NCBI GenBank assembly: GCA_020845695.1
Contig: JADLFG010000072.1
Coordinates: 55,942 to 119,941, forward strand
Source: Thermoleophilia bacterium
GTDB taxonomy: Bacteria; Actinomycetota; Thermoleophilia; Gaiellales; Gaiellaceae
DNA length: 64,000 nucleotides
Direction: 5' to 3'
Shown piece after piece: positions 16,617 through 25,960 of the stretch (its first letter is position 1; the number at the start of each line of letters is the position of its first letter). Position numbers and translations under genes: made by a program. The notes below the pieces were generated by a model. It ran no database searches. It was not told where the DNA came from and worked only from the letters and a program-made list of their open reading frames with translations.

Positions 16617-18836
16617 CTAGCCGACGGTGACGGTCGGCGGCGGGGGCGGCGGCGGGGGCGGCTCGGTCACCGGCGGCGGCTCCGTCACCGGCGGCGGCTC
16701 CGTCACCGGCGGCGGCTCGGTCACCGGCGGCGGCTCGGTCGTCCCGCCACCGGTCGTCGTCGTCGCGCCGGGCCGCGTCTCCGTCGCCACGGTCTCCGTC
16801 GTGCCCGTCTCGACCGTCGACGTGTCCCCCTCGAGCTGGTACTGGCCCTGCCAGGGGCGCCAGGCAACCGCCTCGCCGGCCGCCGGGAAGTCCGCCACCG
16901 GGGTGTACGCGAGCGCGCGGGAGACGAACAGGTTCCAGATCTCGGCCGGGAACGATCCGCCGGAGACCGAGATCCCGTGCACGCTCGTCATCGAGACCGT
17001 CGCATTCGGGTAGCCGACCCACACCGCGGCCGAGAGCGTCGGCGTGTAGCCGCAAAACCACGCGTCCGTGTGGTCGTCGGTCGTCCCGGTCTTGCCGGCC
17101 GCGGGGCGGCCGAAGTAGGCGCGCGTGCCGGTGCCGGAGAGGAGGTTCTGGCCGAGGATCCTCGTCACCTCGTAGGCGACGCCGTCCGGGAAGACCCGCT
17201 TTCGTTGCGCGATGCCCCACCCGGTGACGGTATCGACCTCGCCGCTCGGCAGCACAACCTTGCGGATCGCCATCGGCTTCGAGTAGACGCCGCCGGCCGC
17301 GAGCGTCGCGTACGCGGAGGCCATGTCGAGCACGGAGACGTCGTTCGACCCGAGACCGATCGACGCGACCGGCTGCAGCGACGAGCGGACGCCCATCTGG
17401 TGGGCGATCTTGACGATGCTCTCGGGCCCCAGGTCGAGCGTCAGGCGCGCGTACACCGAGTTGTCGGAGCGCAGCGTCGACACGGTCAGGCTCGAGGGCC
17501 CGTAGTAGCTGCCGTCGTAGGTCTTCGGCTCCCACGGCTCGCTCTCGGGGTCGGGCTGCCAGGTGAACGGCGCCGACATGTAGACGGTCGAGTCCGGGTT
17601 GATGCCCCGCCGGATCGCCTCGGCGAGCACGAACGTCTTGAATGACGACCCGGCCTGCCTGCGTCCCTGCGCGGCCAAGTTGAACTGGGAGCGCTGCTGC
17701 CCCGGGACGACCGAGACCATCGCCCTGATCGCGCCGTTGGCGGGGTTGATCGCGACGATCGCCGAGGCCGGGTCACCGGGCTCGTCGAGCGTCTCGCGAA
17801 TCGCCTTCGTCGCGAGCCGCTGGAAGCGCGGGTCGATCGTCGTGTACACGCGCAGGCCGCCCGCGCGGACGCGCGCGGCCCCGTACGCCTCGATCAGCTG
17901 CTCGCGCACGTAGCCGAAGAAGAACGGCTCCTTGATCTCGGTGTACAGGCTGCCGGGCGTCAGCACGATCGTCTCGGCGCGGGCGTCGTCGTGCTGGCGC
18001 TGCGTGATCCAGCCGGCGGCGCGCATCGCCGCGAGCACGTCGTTACGGCGACTCCACGCCTCGCGCTGGCGCGTGAACGGATCGTAGTACGACGGCGCCT
18101 GGGGCAGGCCCGCGATCAGCGCCGCCTCGGCCAGCGTCAGGTCTCCAGCCGACTTCGAGAAGTACGTCTGCGCCGCCGCCTCGACTCCGTAGGCGCGGTT
18201 GCCGTAGTAGACCTGGTTCATGTACGTCTCGAGGATCTTGTCCTTCGACCAGCTCCCGTCCAGCTTCCGCGCGAGGCAGGCCTCCTTGATCTTCCGCTGC
18301 AGCGTCCGCTCCGTGCCCACCGGCTGGTAGAGGTTCCTGACGAGCTGCTGGGTGATCGTCGAGCCACCCTGCACGACCTTCCGCTCCGTGAAGTTCGCCC
18401 ACGCGGCCCGCGCGATCCCCTCCCAGTCGATCCCCCCGTGCTCGTAGAAGCGCCGATCCTCGATCGCCACCGTCGCGCTGGCCAGCCACGGCGACATCTC
18501 GCCGAGGTGGAGCGGCTGGCGGTTGTTCTCCGCGGGAATCGCCCCGAGGAAGCTCCCGTCGGCCGCGTAGACGAACGTGTTCTGCCCGATCGCGACTTCC
18601 TGCAGGGAGGCCAGCTCAGCATCGTCGCAGAGCGCGGCGGCGGTCGCGAACGTGCCGGCTGCGACCGCCGCGGCCCCGCCGAGCACGACCGCGGCGACAG
18701 CCAGCGCAGCGATCCGCCCGCCGCGGCCGCGACGCTGCCTGCGCGCGCGACGCCGCCTGCGCCGGGCAAGCCCGGCCCCATCCGGGCCGTCGTTCCGCGG
18801 GCGGTCATCTCCGTTGCCGGCGGGCCCTGGTCTCAC
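16617..18836 (-). CDS. Class A penicillin-binding protein (GT51 plus transpeptidase)
   Basis: A 739-residue bifunctional peptidoglycan synthase. A basic cytoplasmic tail precedes one membrane helix (41-62). The GT51 domain has catalytic E126 in EDRRFYEHGG and the GGSTITQQL motif. The transpeptidase domain has S397-S-F-K, S457-D-N and K582-T-G. The C-terminus ends in a Thr/Pro-rich tail with five TEPPPV-type hexapeptide repeats and a run of prolines (about 700-735), matching an 18-bp DNA repeat; this may span or contact the wall. Confidence 0.95.
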   Translation of the reverse strand: MRPGPAGNGDDRPRNDGPDGAGLARRRRRRARRQRRGRGGRIAALAVAAVVLGGAAAVAAGTFATAAALCDDAELASLQEVAIGQNTFVYAADGSFLGAIPAENNRQPLHLGEMSPWLASATVAIEDRRFYEHGGIDWEGIARAAWANFTERKVVQGGSTITQQLVRNLYQPVGTERTLQRKIKEACLARKLDGSWSKDKILETYMNQVYYGNRAYGVEAAAQTYFSKSAGDLTLAEAALIAGLPQAPSYYDPFTRQREAWSRRNDVLAAMRAAGWITQRQHDDARAETIVLTPGSLYTEIKEPFFFGYVREQLIEAYGAARVRAGGLRVYTTIDPRFQRLATKAIRETLDEPGDPASAIVAINPANGAIRAMVSVVPGQQRSQFNLAAQGRRQAGSSFKTFVLAEAIRRGINPDSTVYMSAPFTWQPDPESEPWEPKTYDGSYYGPSSLTVSTLRSDNSVYARLTLDLGPESIVKIAHQMGVRSSLQPVASIGLGSNDVSVLDMASAYATLAAGGVYSKPMAIRKVVLPSGEVDTVTGWGIAQRKRVFPDGVAYEVTRILGQNLLSGTGTRAYFGRPAAGKTGTTDDHTDAWFCGYTPTLSAAVWVGYPNATVSMTSVHGISVSGGSFPAEIWNLFVSRALAYTPVADFPAAGEAVAWRPWQGQYQLEGDTSTVETGTTETVATETRPGATTTTGGGTTEPPPVTEPPPVTEPPPVTEPPPVTEPPPPPPPPPTVTVG

Positions 18837-18983
18837 GGCTCCAATCGTGCCTCATGCATGATCGCACTCGCCGCGGCTCCGCGGCAGCGTCGCTCGTGAG
18901 CAGTCGTTCTGAGCGCGGTCCCGGCTTCCTGCCGGGCGCAACCGCTACCGGCGAGCGTCGATTGGTGGTTGGATAGTGCCGAC

Positions 18984-19889
18984 GTGCTCGCCCGAGCCGC
19001 ACTCGCGCTCCTCGCTCTCGCCACGCTTGCCGCCGGCTGCAGCGAGCGCCGCGAGCCCACCGGCGCGCTGCCGCCGCCCTACCCCGTCACCGCCCAGGGC
19101 GCCGGCGACGCGCCGATCGAGCTCGCCGCTTCGCCCCAGCGCATCGTCGCGCTCGATCCGGGTGGCGCGGAGCTCGTGGCCGCGCTCGGTGCGGGCGCGC
19201 GCCTGGTCGGAATCCCCGCCGGCGTCACCCCCGGCGCCGGCGTCTCCGCGCAGGAGGTCGTCCGGACCACCGGCCAGATCGATGTCGAAGCGGCCGTCGC
19301 GCTCGAGCCCGACCTGATCGTCGCCACCTCGCACACGGATCGCGTCGACCTCACCCAGATCGAGCGGCAGACCGACGCTCCCGTCTACCTCCAGCCGGCC
19401 AGCTCGATCGACGACGTCGAGCGCGCGATCGTCGAGCTCGGCTGGCTGCTCGGACAGCCGGTCGAGGCGCGGCAGCTGCTTGCCTCGGTCAAGGAGGCGG
19501 TCGCTGCCGTCGAGAGCCACCTCGATGGCGCCGAGCCCGTCTCCGCGTTCGTCGACACGGGCTTCTTCATCACGATCTCCGATCGCTCCCTGCTCGCGGA
19601 CCTGATCACCCGCTCGCATGGGACCAGTGTGGCGGCCGGGCGGGCGGGACTCGGCCCGTTCCCGCTCGAGGAGCTCTCGGCCGCAGACCCCGACGTGTAC
19701 CTCGCGACCTCGGACAGCGATGTCACGCTCGACTCCCTGCGCAAAGACCCGCAGACCGCGTCGCTGCGCGCGGTTCGCGACGATCGTTTCGTCATCCTCG
19801 ACGCCGAGCTCGTCACCCGGGCCGGCCCCCGCATCGCTCAGGCGTTCGAGGCCGTCGCGCTCGCGCTCCACCCCGATGCCTTCCGCTGA
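18984..19889 (+). CDS. Periplasmic-binding lipoprotein (BtuF/FepB-like)
   Basis: About 301 residues. The N-terminus is a lipoprotein signal (ALLALATLAAGC with the lipobox cysteine). The rest is a class III periplasmic-binding fold: RIVALDPGGAELVAALG near the start, then ALEPDLIVATSH and AADPDVYLATSD. Such proteins bind cobalamin, heme or siderophores for an ABC importer. No permease or ATPase lies nearby, so the ligand is unknown. Start is GTG 18984, giving a compact signal peptide; TTG at 18969 is an alternative. Confidence 0.8.
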   Translation: MLARAALALLALATLAAGCSERREPTGALPPPYPVTAQGAGDAPIELAASPQRIVALDPGGAELVAALGAGARLVGIPAGVTPGAGVSAQEVVRTTGQIDVEAAVALEPDLIVATSHTDRVDLTQIERQTDAPVYLQPASSIDDVERAIVELGWLLGQPVEARQLLASVKEAVAAVESHLDGAEPVSAFVDTGFFITISDRSLLADLITRSHGTSVAAGRAGLGPFPLEELSAADPDVYLATSDSDVTLDSLRKDPQTASLRAVRDDRFVILDAELVTRAGPRIAQAFEAVALALHPDAFR

Positions 19890-20514
19890 CGCCCTCGACG
19901 CCGTCACCATCGACGCCTTCGGGACGCTCGTCGTCCTCGAGGATCCCACCGAGCGTCTGCGGCTCGAGCTCGCGGCGTGCGGCATCGAGCGCGACGCGGC
20001 CACCGTCGGCCGCGCCTTCCGCGCCGAGGCCGCCTACTACAGGCCCCGCTCCCTGAGCGGGCGCGACGCCGAGAGCCTCGCCCGCCTGCGACGCGAATGT
20101 GTCGGCGTTTTCCTCGCGGCGGCCGGTGCCGATCTCGACGCCGGGGAATTCGTCCCCTCCTTCCTCGGCTCGATTGTCTTCTCGCTCGCCGAGGGCGCTC
20201 GCGAGGCCCTCGACGCCCTGCGGGCGGCGGGCCTCTCCCTCGCCTGCGTCGCCAACTGGGACATCAGCCTCCACGACCACCTCGAGCGGCTCGGCGTCGC
20301 CGGGCGCTTCGATGCTGTGCTGGCGTCCGCGGAGGTCGGGGCGGAGAAGCCCGACCCCCGCATCTTCGCGCGGGCGCTCGCGCAGCTCAGCGTCGCGCCC
20401 GGGCGGGCGCTGCACATCGGCGACGAGGAAGTCGACCGGGCCGGGGCCGCGGCCGCCGGTCTCGCCTTCGAGCCGGTGCCGCTCGCTACGCTCCCGGGAC
20501 GGCTCGGCCTGTGA
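19876..20514 (+). CDS. HAD-superfamily hydrolase
   Basis: A 212-residue HAD phosphatase. Motif I is IDAFGTLV, the helical cap lies at about 20-90, motif II is CVANWDIS, motif III is the Lys in VGAEKPDPRIF, and motif IV is HIGDEEVDRAGA. Substrate is not evident. Starts at ATG 19876, overlapping the lipoprotein stop by 14 bases, and is followed ten bases later by a PLP enzyme gene, so a short operon is likely. Confidence 0.88.
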   Translation: MPSADALDAVTIDAFGTLVVLEDPTERLRLELAACGIERDAATVGRAFRAEAAYYRPRSLSGRDAESLARLRRECVGVFLAAAGADLDAGEFVPSFLGSIVFSLAEGAREALDALRAAGLSLACVANWDISLHDHLERLGVAGRFDAVLASAEVGAEKPDPRIFARALAQLSVAPGRALHIGDEEVDRAGAAAAGLAFEPVPLATLPGRLGL

Positions 20515-20524
20515 GGAGAGGCGG

Positions 20525-21688
20525 ATGAGCGACGAGAAACGGGGACAGGCGACGCGCGCGATCCACGGGCGGCCGGCGACCGCGAGCCGGGGCCGGCCGC
20601 TGGTGGCGCCGATCGTGAGCGCGACGACGTTCGCCTTCGAGAGCGCGGACGAGCTCGGTCGCACCATGGCCGGCGAGCTGGCGGGCTACACCTACTCCCG
20701 TCTCGCCAACCCGACCGTCGAGGACGTCGGGCGTGTCTGCGCCGACCTCGAGGGCGCCGAGGACGGCCAGGCGTTCGCCTCGGGCATGGCCGCGATTGCG
20801 ACCGCGCTGCTCGCTCTCCTGCGCCCGGGCGAGCGGCTGCTCGCCGCCACCCAGCTCTACGGCAACACGTACACGCTGATCGAGCGCCATCTGCGGGCAC
20901 ACGGGGTCGAGATCGCGTATGCGGACGCCGCCGACCCCCGCGCGTGGGAGCAGCCGGCACACGTCCGCTACGTCGAGACGATCGCGAACCCGGGCTTCCC
21001 CGTCGCCGACCTGGCCGCGATCGCGCGCACCAAGGGCGACGGGTTGCTCGTCGTCGACAACACGTTCGCGTCGCCGGTTCTTTGCCGCCCGCTCGAGCAC
21101 GGCGCCGACCTCGTCTGCCACTCGGCGACGAAGTACCTGAACGGCCACCACGACGTCACCGCGGGGGTCGTGTGCGGCTCGCTCGGCCTGCTCGCGCGGG
21201 TGCGGGAGAAGCTCGAGGATCTCGGCGGCATCCTCGACCCGTTCCCCGCCTACCTGCTGCGGCGCGGGCTGAAGACGCTCCCGCTGCGCGTGGCCCGCCA
21301 GTCCGAGAGCGCGCTCGCGCTCGCGACCTTTCTCGAGGCGCACCCGGCGGTCGAGCGGGTGCACTACGCGGGACTCCCCGGCTTCCCGCAGCACGAGCTG
21401 GCCAAGCGCCAGCTCGACGGGTTCGGCGCCATGATGGCGGTCGAGATCGCGGGCGGGCGGGAAGGAGGGGAGCGGTTCATGAACGGCCTGCGGCTGGTCG
21501 CCCGGGCAACGAGCCTGGGCGGCGTCGAGACGGTCGTGCACCATCCGGCATCCACGAGCCACCGCGCCTACCCGCCCGAGCGGCTCGCGGAGATCGGCGT
21601 CTCCCCGGGACTCGTGCGCGTCTCCGTAGGCTGTGAGGATGCCGACGACATCGTCGCCGACTTCGCCCGCGCCCTCGCGAGCGTCTAG
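20525..21688 (+). CDS. Cys/Met-metabolism PLP-dependent lyase or synthase
   Basis: A 387-residue enzyme of the cystathionine gamma-synthase/lyase family. It has [10 protein letters not shown], the PLP-phosphate loop [15 protein letters not shown], the Asp of [14 protein letters not shown] and the PLP-binding lysine in [11 protein letters not shown]. The C-terminal [17 protein letters not shown] block is typical. Gamma-lyase, gamma-synthase or O-acetylhomoserine sulfhydrylase cannot be told apart by eye. A GAGGAGAGG ribosome site precedes the ATG. Confidence 0.9.
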   Translation: MSDEKRGQATRAIHGRPATASRGRPLVAPIVSATTFAFESADELGRTMAGELAGYTYSRLANPTVEDVGRVCADLEGAEDGQAFASGMAAIATALLALLRPGERLLAATQLYGNTYTLIERHLRAHGVEIAYADAADPRAWEQPAHVRYVETIANPGFPVADLAAIARTKGDGLLVVDNTFASPVLCRPLEHGADLVCHSATKYLNGHHDVTAGVVCGSLGLLARVREKLEDLGGILDPFPAYLLRRGLKTLPLRVARQSESALALATFLEAHPAVERVHYAGLPGFPQHELAKRQLDGFGAMMAVEIAGGREGGERFMNGLRLVARATSLGGVETVVHHPASTSHRAYPPERLAEIGVSPGLVRVSVGCEDADDIVADFARALASV

Positions 21689-22334
21689 CAGCGCCGCGCT
21701 CGCGCTCTGGCTCGCCCTCGCGGGCCTGCAGATCGCCGCCGCGTTCGCGCTCGGCGCCGGCGGGGACACGGGCGGGGACGGTGAGCCCCTCTACGGCTAC
21801 TCGCTCGCGGTCGGCTCCCTCTTTATCTACGGGATCCTGGCCGGCCTCTCGCTCTGGGTCGCCTCGCTCTCGCCCGGGCGGCTCCGGTCGCTGGGACTCC
21901 GCCGGTTCCCGCCGCGGGCGCTCCCCCTCGTCGCCGGGATCGTGCTGCTGGCCCTGATCGTCTCCGCGGCGCTCGAGCCGGTTCTCCACGCGGGCCGCGA
22001 GCAGGGCCTCGAGCCCGCGGCGTGGCGGCCCGACCGGATCGTCCCGTTCGTCCTCAACGCGACGGTGATCGTCACGGTCGTCCCGTTCACGGAGGAGCTC
22101 TTCTACCGGGGGCTGGGCGTCAGCGTGCTGCGCGTCGCCGGCGTGCCGCTCGCGATCGTCGGGACCGCGGTCGCCTTCGGCCTCGCGCACGGGATCCTCG
22201 CGGCGCTGCCGGCACTCGGCTTCTTCGGCCTCCTGCTCGCATGGCTGCGCGTGCGCACCGACTCCGTGTGGCCCTGCGTGCTCGCGCATGCCGCCTACAA
22301 CGGCCTCGGCGTGGCGGCGTTCTTCGTCGCGTGA
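21639..22334 (+). CDS. CPBP/CAAX-family intramembrane metalloprotease
   Basis: A 231-residue protein with about six membrane helices. All family motifs are visible: the Glu pair plus Arg in FTEELFYRGLG, a histidine in FGLAHGILAALP, and the last histidine in LAHAAYNGLG. The N-terminus overlaps the PLP gene by about 50 bases. ATG 21639 is chosen; GTG 21633 is equally possible. Substrate unknown. Confidence 0.87.
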   Translation: MPTTSSPTSPAPSRASSSAALALWLALAGLQIAAAFALGAGGDTGGDGEPLYGYSLAVGSLFIYGILAGLSLWVASLSPGRLRSLGLRRFPPRALPLVAGIVLLALIVSAALEPVLHAGREQGLEPAAWRPDRIVPFVLNATVIVTVVPFTEELFYRGLGVSVLRVAGVPLAIVGTAVAFGLAHGILAALPALGFFGLLLAWLRVRTDSVWPCVLAHAAYNGLGVAAFFVA

Positions 22335-22747
22335 CGCCCTGGGAGACCTTCGAGCACCAGGCCGATGTCGGGCTCGTCGTACATGCCCCCGACGGAGCCA
22401 GCCTGTTCGTGGAAGCGGGTCTCGCGCTGCTCTCGCTCCTCTGCGACCCAGACGCGGTTCGCGAGCGCGCGAGCTACGACATCGCCGTCTCGGCCCCCGA
22501 CGAGGAAGAGCTCCTGGTCGCGTGGCTGAACGAGCTCCTGTTTCTGTTCGAAGGCCGAGGGGTCGTGTGGCGGCGGATCGAGCTTCGCACGTGGTCCCCG
22601 ACCGCGCTGCGGGCGACCCTCCACGGCGAGCCGGTAGATCCGGGTCGGCACGCCATCGCTGGGGGCGTGAAGGCGGCCACCTACCACGGCCTCGCGGTCG
22701 TGAGTGACCCGTCCGGCTGGCAGGCCCGGGTTATCCTTGACGTCTGA
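22331..22747 (+). CDS. Archease
   Basis: A 138-residue protein. FEHQADVGLVVHAPD at the N-terminus matches the archease signature (F-x-H-x-A-D-x-G), followed by LVAWLNELLFLFE and, near the end, GGVKAATYHGLAV. Archease helps the RtcB RNA ligase form its guanylylated intermediate. No rtcB is in this window. It starts at GTG 22331 in a GTGA overlap with the protease gene and ends in an overlap with chorismate mutase (TGATG). Confidence 0.87.
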   Translation: MTPWETFEHQADVGLVVHAPDGASLFVEAGLALLSLLCDPDAVRERASYDIAVSAPDEEELLVAWLNELLFLFEGRGVVWRRIELRTWSPTALRATLHGEPVDPGRHAIAGGVKAATYHGLAVVSDPSGWQARVILDV

Positions 22748-23049
22748 TGAGCGGCGAGTGGTCGAGCGATCCGGTCGTGAGCGAGCTCCGCGAGCGCATC
22801 TCGGCAGCGGACCGCGAGCTCCTCGCGGCGGTCAATCGCCGGCTCGAGCTGGTTCGGGAGCTCCACGCCTACAAGCGGGAGCGGGGCTACCCGCTCGTCG
22901 ATCCCGCCCGCGAGGACGCGCTCGTCGCCGAACTCGAGCTCGGGAACGGAGGCCCGCTCTCGAGCGACGGGCTGCGGCGACTCTACGCCGGCCTGCTCGA
23001 CGTGATCAAGCGCGAGGTCGGGGCGGGCGCGCCTACTCGCCCTGCGTAA
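22747..23049 (+). CDS. Chorismate mutase (AroQ fold)
   Basis: A 100-residue all-helical protein. LRERISAADRELLAAVNRR carries the first Arg and helix of AroQ, then the Lys in HAYKRERG, then DPAREDALV and the C-terminal helix. It converts chorismate to prephenate for Phe/Tyr. It starts one base inside the archease stop. Its 3' end overlaps the convergent nuclease-domain gene by 17 bases. Confidence 0.9.
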   Translation: MSGEWSSDPVVSELRERISAADRELLAAVNRRLELVRELHAYKRERGYPLVDPAREDALVAELELGNGGPLSSDGLRRLYAGLLDVIKREVGAGAPTRPA

Positions 23050-23527
23050 AGTCCTCGGGCGAGACGTCCTCGAGAAACCGCCGGAACTCCTCGACGATCG
23101 CGTCCTCGTCGACGTCCTCGTGCTCGAACTCGATCGCGCTCTCCTCGATCACCGCGTCGGCAGCAAAGATCGGCGCGTCCGCCCGGACGGCGAGGGCGAT
23201 CGCGTCGCTCGGGCGCGAGTCGATCTCGATCTCGCCCCCGTCGACCTGGAGCGTGATCAGCGCGTAGAACGTGTTGTCCTTCAGCTCCGTGACCGCGATC
23301 CGGGTCACCCGCGCCTCGAGCCGCGCGAGCATGTCGGTGACGAGATCGTGCGTCATCGGCCGCGGCGTCGAGGCTCCCTGAAGCTTCATCAGGATCGCCG
23401 CGGCCTCCGGGTGACCGATCCAGATCGGCAGGAACCTGTTGCCCTCGGAGGTCTTCAGGAGCACGATCGGCTGCTTGCCGACCATGTCAAAGCTCACCCC
23501 GTAGATGACCATCTCGTGCATCGGCAT
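23033..23527 (-). CDS. Bifunctional nuclease (BFN, DUF151) domain protein
   Basis: A 164-residue protein of the BFN family: VLLKTSEGNRFLPIWIGHPE, then MTHDLVTDMLARLEARV, and the acidic SRPSDAIALAVR block. Family members are small cytosolic proteins; some plant members have nuclease activity, but the bacterial role is unclear. The C-terminus is very acidic (EHEDVDEDAIVEEFRRFLED). It is transcribed in the direction of the tRNA gene but reads away from it. Confidence 0.9.
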   Translation of the reverse strand: MPMHEMVIYGVSFDMVGKQPIVLLKTSEGNRFLPIWIGHPEAAAILMKLQGASTPRPMTHDLVTDMLARLEARVTRIAVTELKDNTFYALITLQVDGGEIEIDSRPSDAIALAVRADAPIFAADAVIEESAIEFEHEDVDEDAIVEEFRRFLEDVSPEDFTQGE

Positions 23528-23602
23528 ACGCCCCGCAACGGCCTCGCGCGGCCCGTGCTCGGATCTTAGCAGCGTCCTCGCGCGGCCCAGCCCGCGCGGA
23601 AA

Positions 23603-23676
<74 letters not shown>

Positions 23677-23697
23677 GAGCGAGCGCGATTGTAGCCG

Positions 23698-24579
23698 TCA
23701 CCGAGCCGCGTCGGCGGCAAGGAGCGCGCTCGCCCGCTCGAGCGCCTCCACGATCTCCGCGAGTCCGGTCTCGTCCTCGAACGCGACCACCAGGCGGCCC
23801 GCGGCGACCCTGGCGCCCGCGCCGGTCACCGCCTCGAGGGCGGCGCGGGCGCGGTCCGCGAGAACGGGGTCGACGGGCGCGGTCGCAGGCCGGCGAGGCC
23901 GCCTGCGGGCCCCCGCCCAGCGGGCGGCCCGCTCGGCCGCCCGCACGGAGAGGCCGCGGCGGACGATCTGCCTCGCGAGCTCGCGACGCTGGTCGTGATC
24001 GGGGACGGCGAGGATCGCGCGGGCGTGGCCCTCGGTGAGCTGGCCCCGCTCGAGGAGCGCGAGCACGTCCTCGGGCAGCTCGAGCAGGCGCAGCCGGTTC
24101 GAGACCGAGGACTTCGACCGGCCGACACGCTCCGCCACCTCGCCGAGCGAGAGGTCGAACTCGTCCATCAGCGCGGCGTACGCGCGTGACTCCTCGACGG
24201 GCGACAGATCCTCGCGAGCGACGTTCTCGACGAGCGCGAGCAGCAGCGCGTCACGCTCGCCCACGTCCCGTACGAGCGCCGGAACGGTTGCGAGGCCGGC
24301 GAGGCGGGCCGCCCGCCAGCGGCGCTCGCCCGCGATCAGCTCGTACGACCCGTCGGCCCCGGCTCGGACCAGCACGGGCTGGATCACGCCCTGGACCCGG
24401 ATCGACTCCGCGAGCTCGGACGCCGCCTCGCCGTCGAAGCGACGGCGAGGCTGCCGGGTGTTCGGCCGGATCGACCCGACCGGGATCTGGACGAGCTCGT
24501 CCGCGGTCGGGCCGGGCCCGATCAGGAGCTCGAGGCCCCTGCCGAGCCCGCGCCTGCGGCTGGCGGCCGGCTCGATCAC
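23698..24579 (-). CDS. parB: Chromosome-partitioning protein ParB
   Basis: A 293-residue ParB. The N-terminal CTPase region has the GERRWRAARLAGL and ENVAREDLSPVEE boxes. A helix-turn-helix region follows (SLGEVAERVGRSKSSVSNRLRLLELP), then a C-terminal dimerisation domain. It loads on parS and segregates the origin. Starts at GTG 24579 in a four-base overlap with the parA stop. Confidence 0.97.
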   Translation of the reverse strand: MIEPAASRRRGLGRGLELLIGPGPTADELVQIPVGSIRPNTRQPRRRFDGEAASELAESIRVQGVIQPVLVRAGADGSYELIAGERRWRAARLAGLATVPALVRDVGERDALLLALVENVAREDLSPVEESRAYAALMDEFDLSLGEVAERVGRSKSSVSNRLRLLELPEDVLALLERGQLTEGHARAILAVPDHDQRRELARQIVRRGLSVRAAERAARWAGARRRPRRPATAPVDPVLADRARAALEAVTGAGARVAAGRLVVAFEDETGLAEIVEALERASALLAADAAR

Positions 24580-25331
24580 CTGCGTTCCACCAGCTCGCCC
24601 GCGACCCGGTAGTAGGCCGCGGCGCCGGGGGAGGACGAGTCGTAGGCCGTGATCGGCAGCCCGTGGCTCGGGGCCTCGGCGAGGCGGACGCTCCGCGGCA
24701 CCACCGCCTCGAAGACGAGGTCGCCGAAGGCGCGGCGCACCTGCGCGGCGACGTCGGCCGCGAGGCGCGTGCGGCCATCCGCCATCGTCAGCAGCATCCC
24801 GGCGATCGCGAGACGCGGGTTCAGGCGGGCACGGACGAGCTCGATCGAGCGGAGGAGCTGGGCCAGTCCCTCGAGCGCGTAGTACTCGCACTGCACCGGG
24901 ACGATCACCCGGTCTGCCGCCGCGAGGGCGTTGACGGTCAGCGGCCCGAGCGACGGCGGGCAGTCGAGGAACACGAACGAGTAGCGCTCGTGCGCGTCGC
25001 GCAGCGAGCGCTCGAGGTAGGTCTCCCCGTCCCCGCGCCCGGCAAGCTCGACCGAAGCGCCCGCGAGCTCCGGCCGGGAGGGGACGAGATCGAGGTTCGC
25101 GAACGGCGTCTCGTGGACGACCGCGTCGAGTGGCGCGCCATCGAGCAGGTCGTACGTCGACGTGCCGTTCGCCCGCTGCCCGAGCCCGGAGGTCGCGTTC
25201 GCCTGCGGATCGAGGTCGACAACGAGGATCCGCTCGCCCGCCTCGGCGAGGCAGGCCGCGAGATTCACCGCCGTCGTCGTCTTGCCGACGCCGCCTTTCT
25301 GGTTCACGACCGCATAGACGCCGCTCGTCAT
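24576..25331 (-). CDS. parA: Chromosome-partitioning ATPase ParA/Soj
   Basis: A 251-residue deviant-Walker ATPase. The KGGVGKTT motif is at about 11-18, then VVDLDPQANATSGLG, the Walker B-like FVFLDCPPSLGPLT and the C-terminal VVPRSVRLAEAPSHGLP. It drives ParB-parS segregation and in related species can modulate DnaA. ATG 25331 is used; longer upstream reading would enter the rsmG gene. Confidence 0.97.
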   Translation of the reverse strand: MTSGVYAVVNQKGGVGKTTTAVNLAACLAEAGERILVVDLDPQANATSGLGQRANGTSTYDLLDGAPLDAVVHETPFANLDLVPSRPELAGASVELAGRGDGETYLERSLRDAHERYSFVFLDCPPSLGPLTVNALAAADRVIVPVQCEYYALEGLAQLLRSIELVRARLNPRLAIAGMLLTMADGRTRLAADVAAQVRRAFGDLVFEAVVPRSVRLAEAPSHGLPITAYDSSSPGAAAYYRVAGELVERR

Positions 25332-25345
25332 CCGGCCCACTCTAG

Positions 25346-25960
25346 TCAGCCGAGTGGACGTCTCCTCGCGACCCCGGGGCGGCGCGGAAACCGCGGCGGC
25401 GTGGGCCCGAGCTTCGCCAGTACGAGCAGGCGCTTCCCCCGGCTGCCAGCGACCGGGCGCGACTCCACCATCGCGGCGGCCAGCGCCTGGGCGGCCGCGG
25501 CGAGCCCCTCCGCCTCGGCGCCAGCGAAGAGGATGCAGAGGCCGCCCGGCCGGACGAGCGGGAGGCACCATTCAGCCGCCACCGCGGGTGGCGCGAGTGC
25601 TCGCGCCAACGCCACCGCGTACGCGTCGCGGCCGTCCGCGCGCCCGTGCTCCTCGGCGCGCGCCCATACGACCCGCACGTTGGGGAAGGGCGCGGCGGCG
25701 CGCTCGAGAAACGCGCATCGCCGCGACGAAGCCTCGAGCAGCGTGAAGGCGAGCTCCGGCAGCGCGGCCGCCAGCGGCAACCCGGGCGAGCCGCCGCCCG
25801 AGCCGACATCCACGACGGGGCCCTCCCGCACGAGCTCGAGCGCCGCCAGCGCGTCGTCGATGTGGACCCTGCGCGCCTCGGCCGGATCGGCGACGGCGGT
25901 CAGGCCGGGCGTCGCGACCAGCTCCTCGAGCCAGCGCTCGAGCCGCGGGTCCCGGCTCAC
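25346..25960 (-). CDS. rsmG: 16S rRNA (guanine-527 N7)-methyltransferase RsmG
   Basis: A 204-residue class I methyltransferase. The SAM-binding loop is VVDVGSGGGSPGLPLA (about 49-64), with LLEASSRRCAFLERA and the ARALAPPAVAAEW block after it. It methylates G527 of 16S rRNA. The gene overlaps jag by ATGA. The C-terminus is Arg/Pro-rich. Confidence 0.95.
   Translation of the reverse strand: MSRDPRLERWLEELVATPGLTAVADPAEARRVHIDDALAALELVREGPVVDVGSGGGSPGLPLAAALPELAFTLLEASSRRCAFLERAAAPFPNVRVVWARAEEHGRADGRDAYAVALARALAPPAVAAEWCLPLVRPGGLCILFAGAEAEGLAAAAQALAAAMVESRPVAGSRGKRLLVLAKLGPTPPRFPRRPGVARRRPLG

Noticed and set aside
18837..18983. Cobalamin riboswitch before the binding lipoprotein
   Set aside because: The gap has no B12-box pattern; only a divergent promoter region is plausible.
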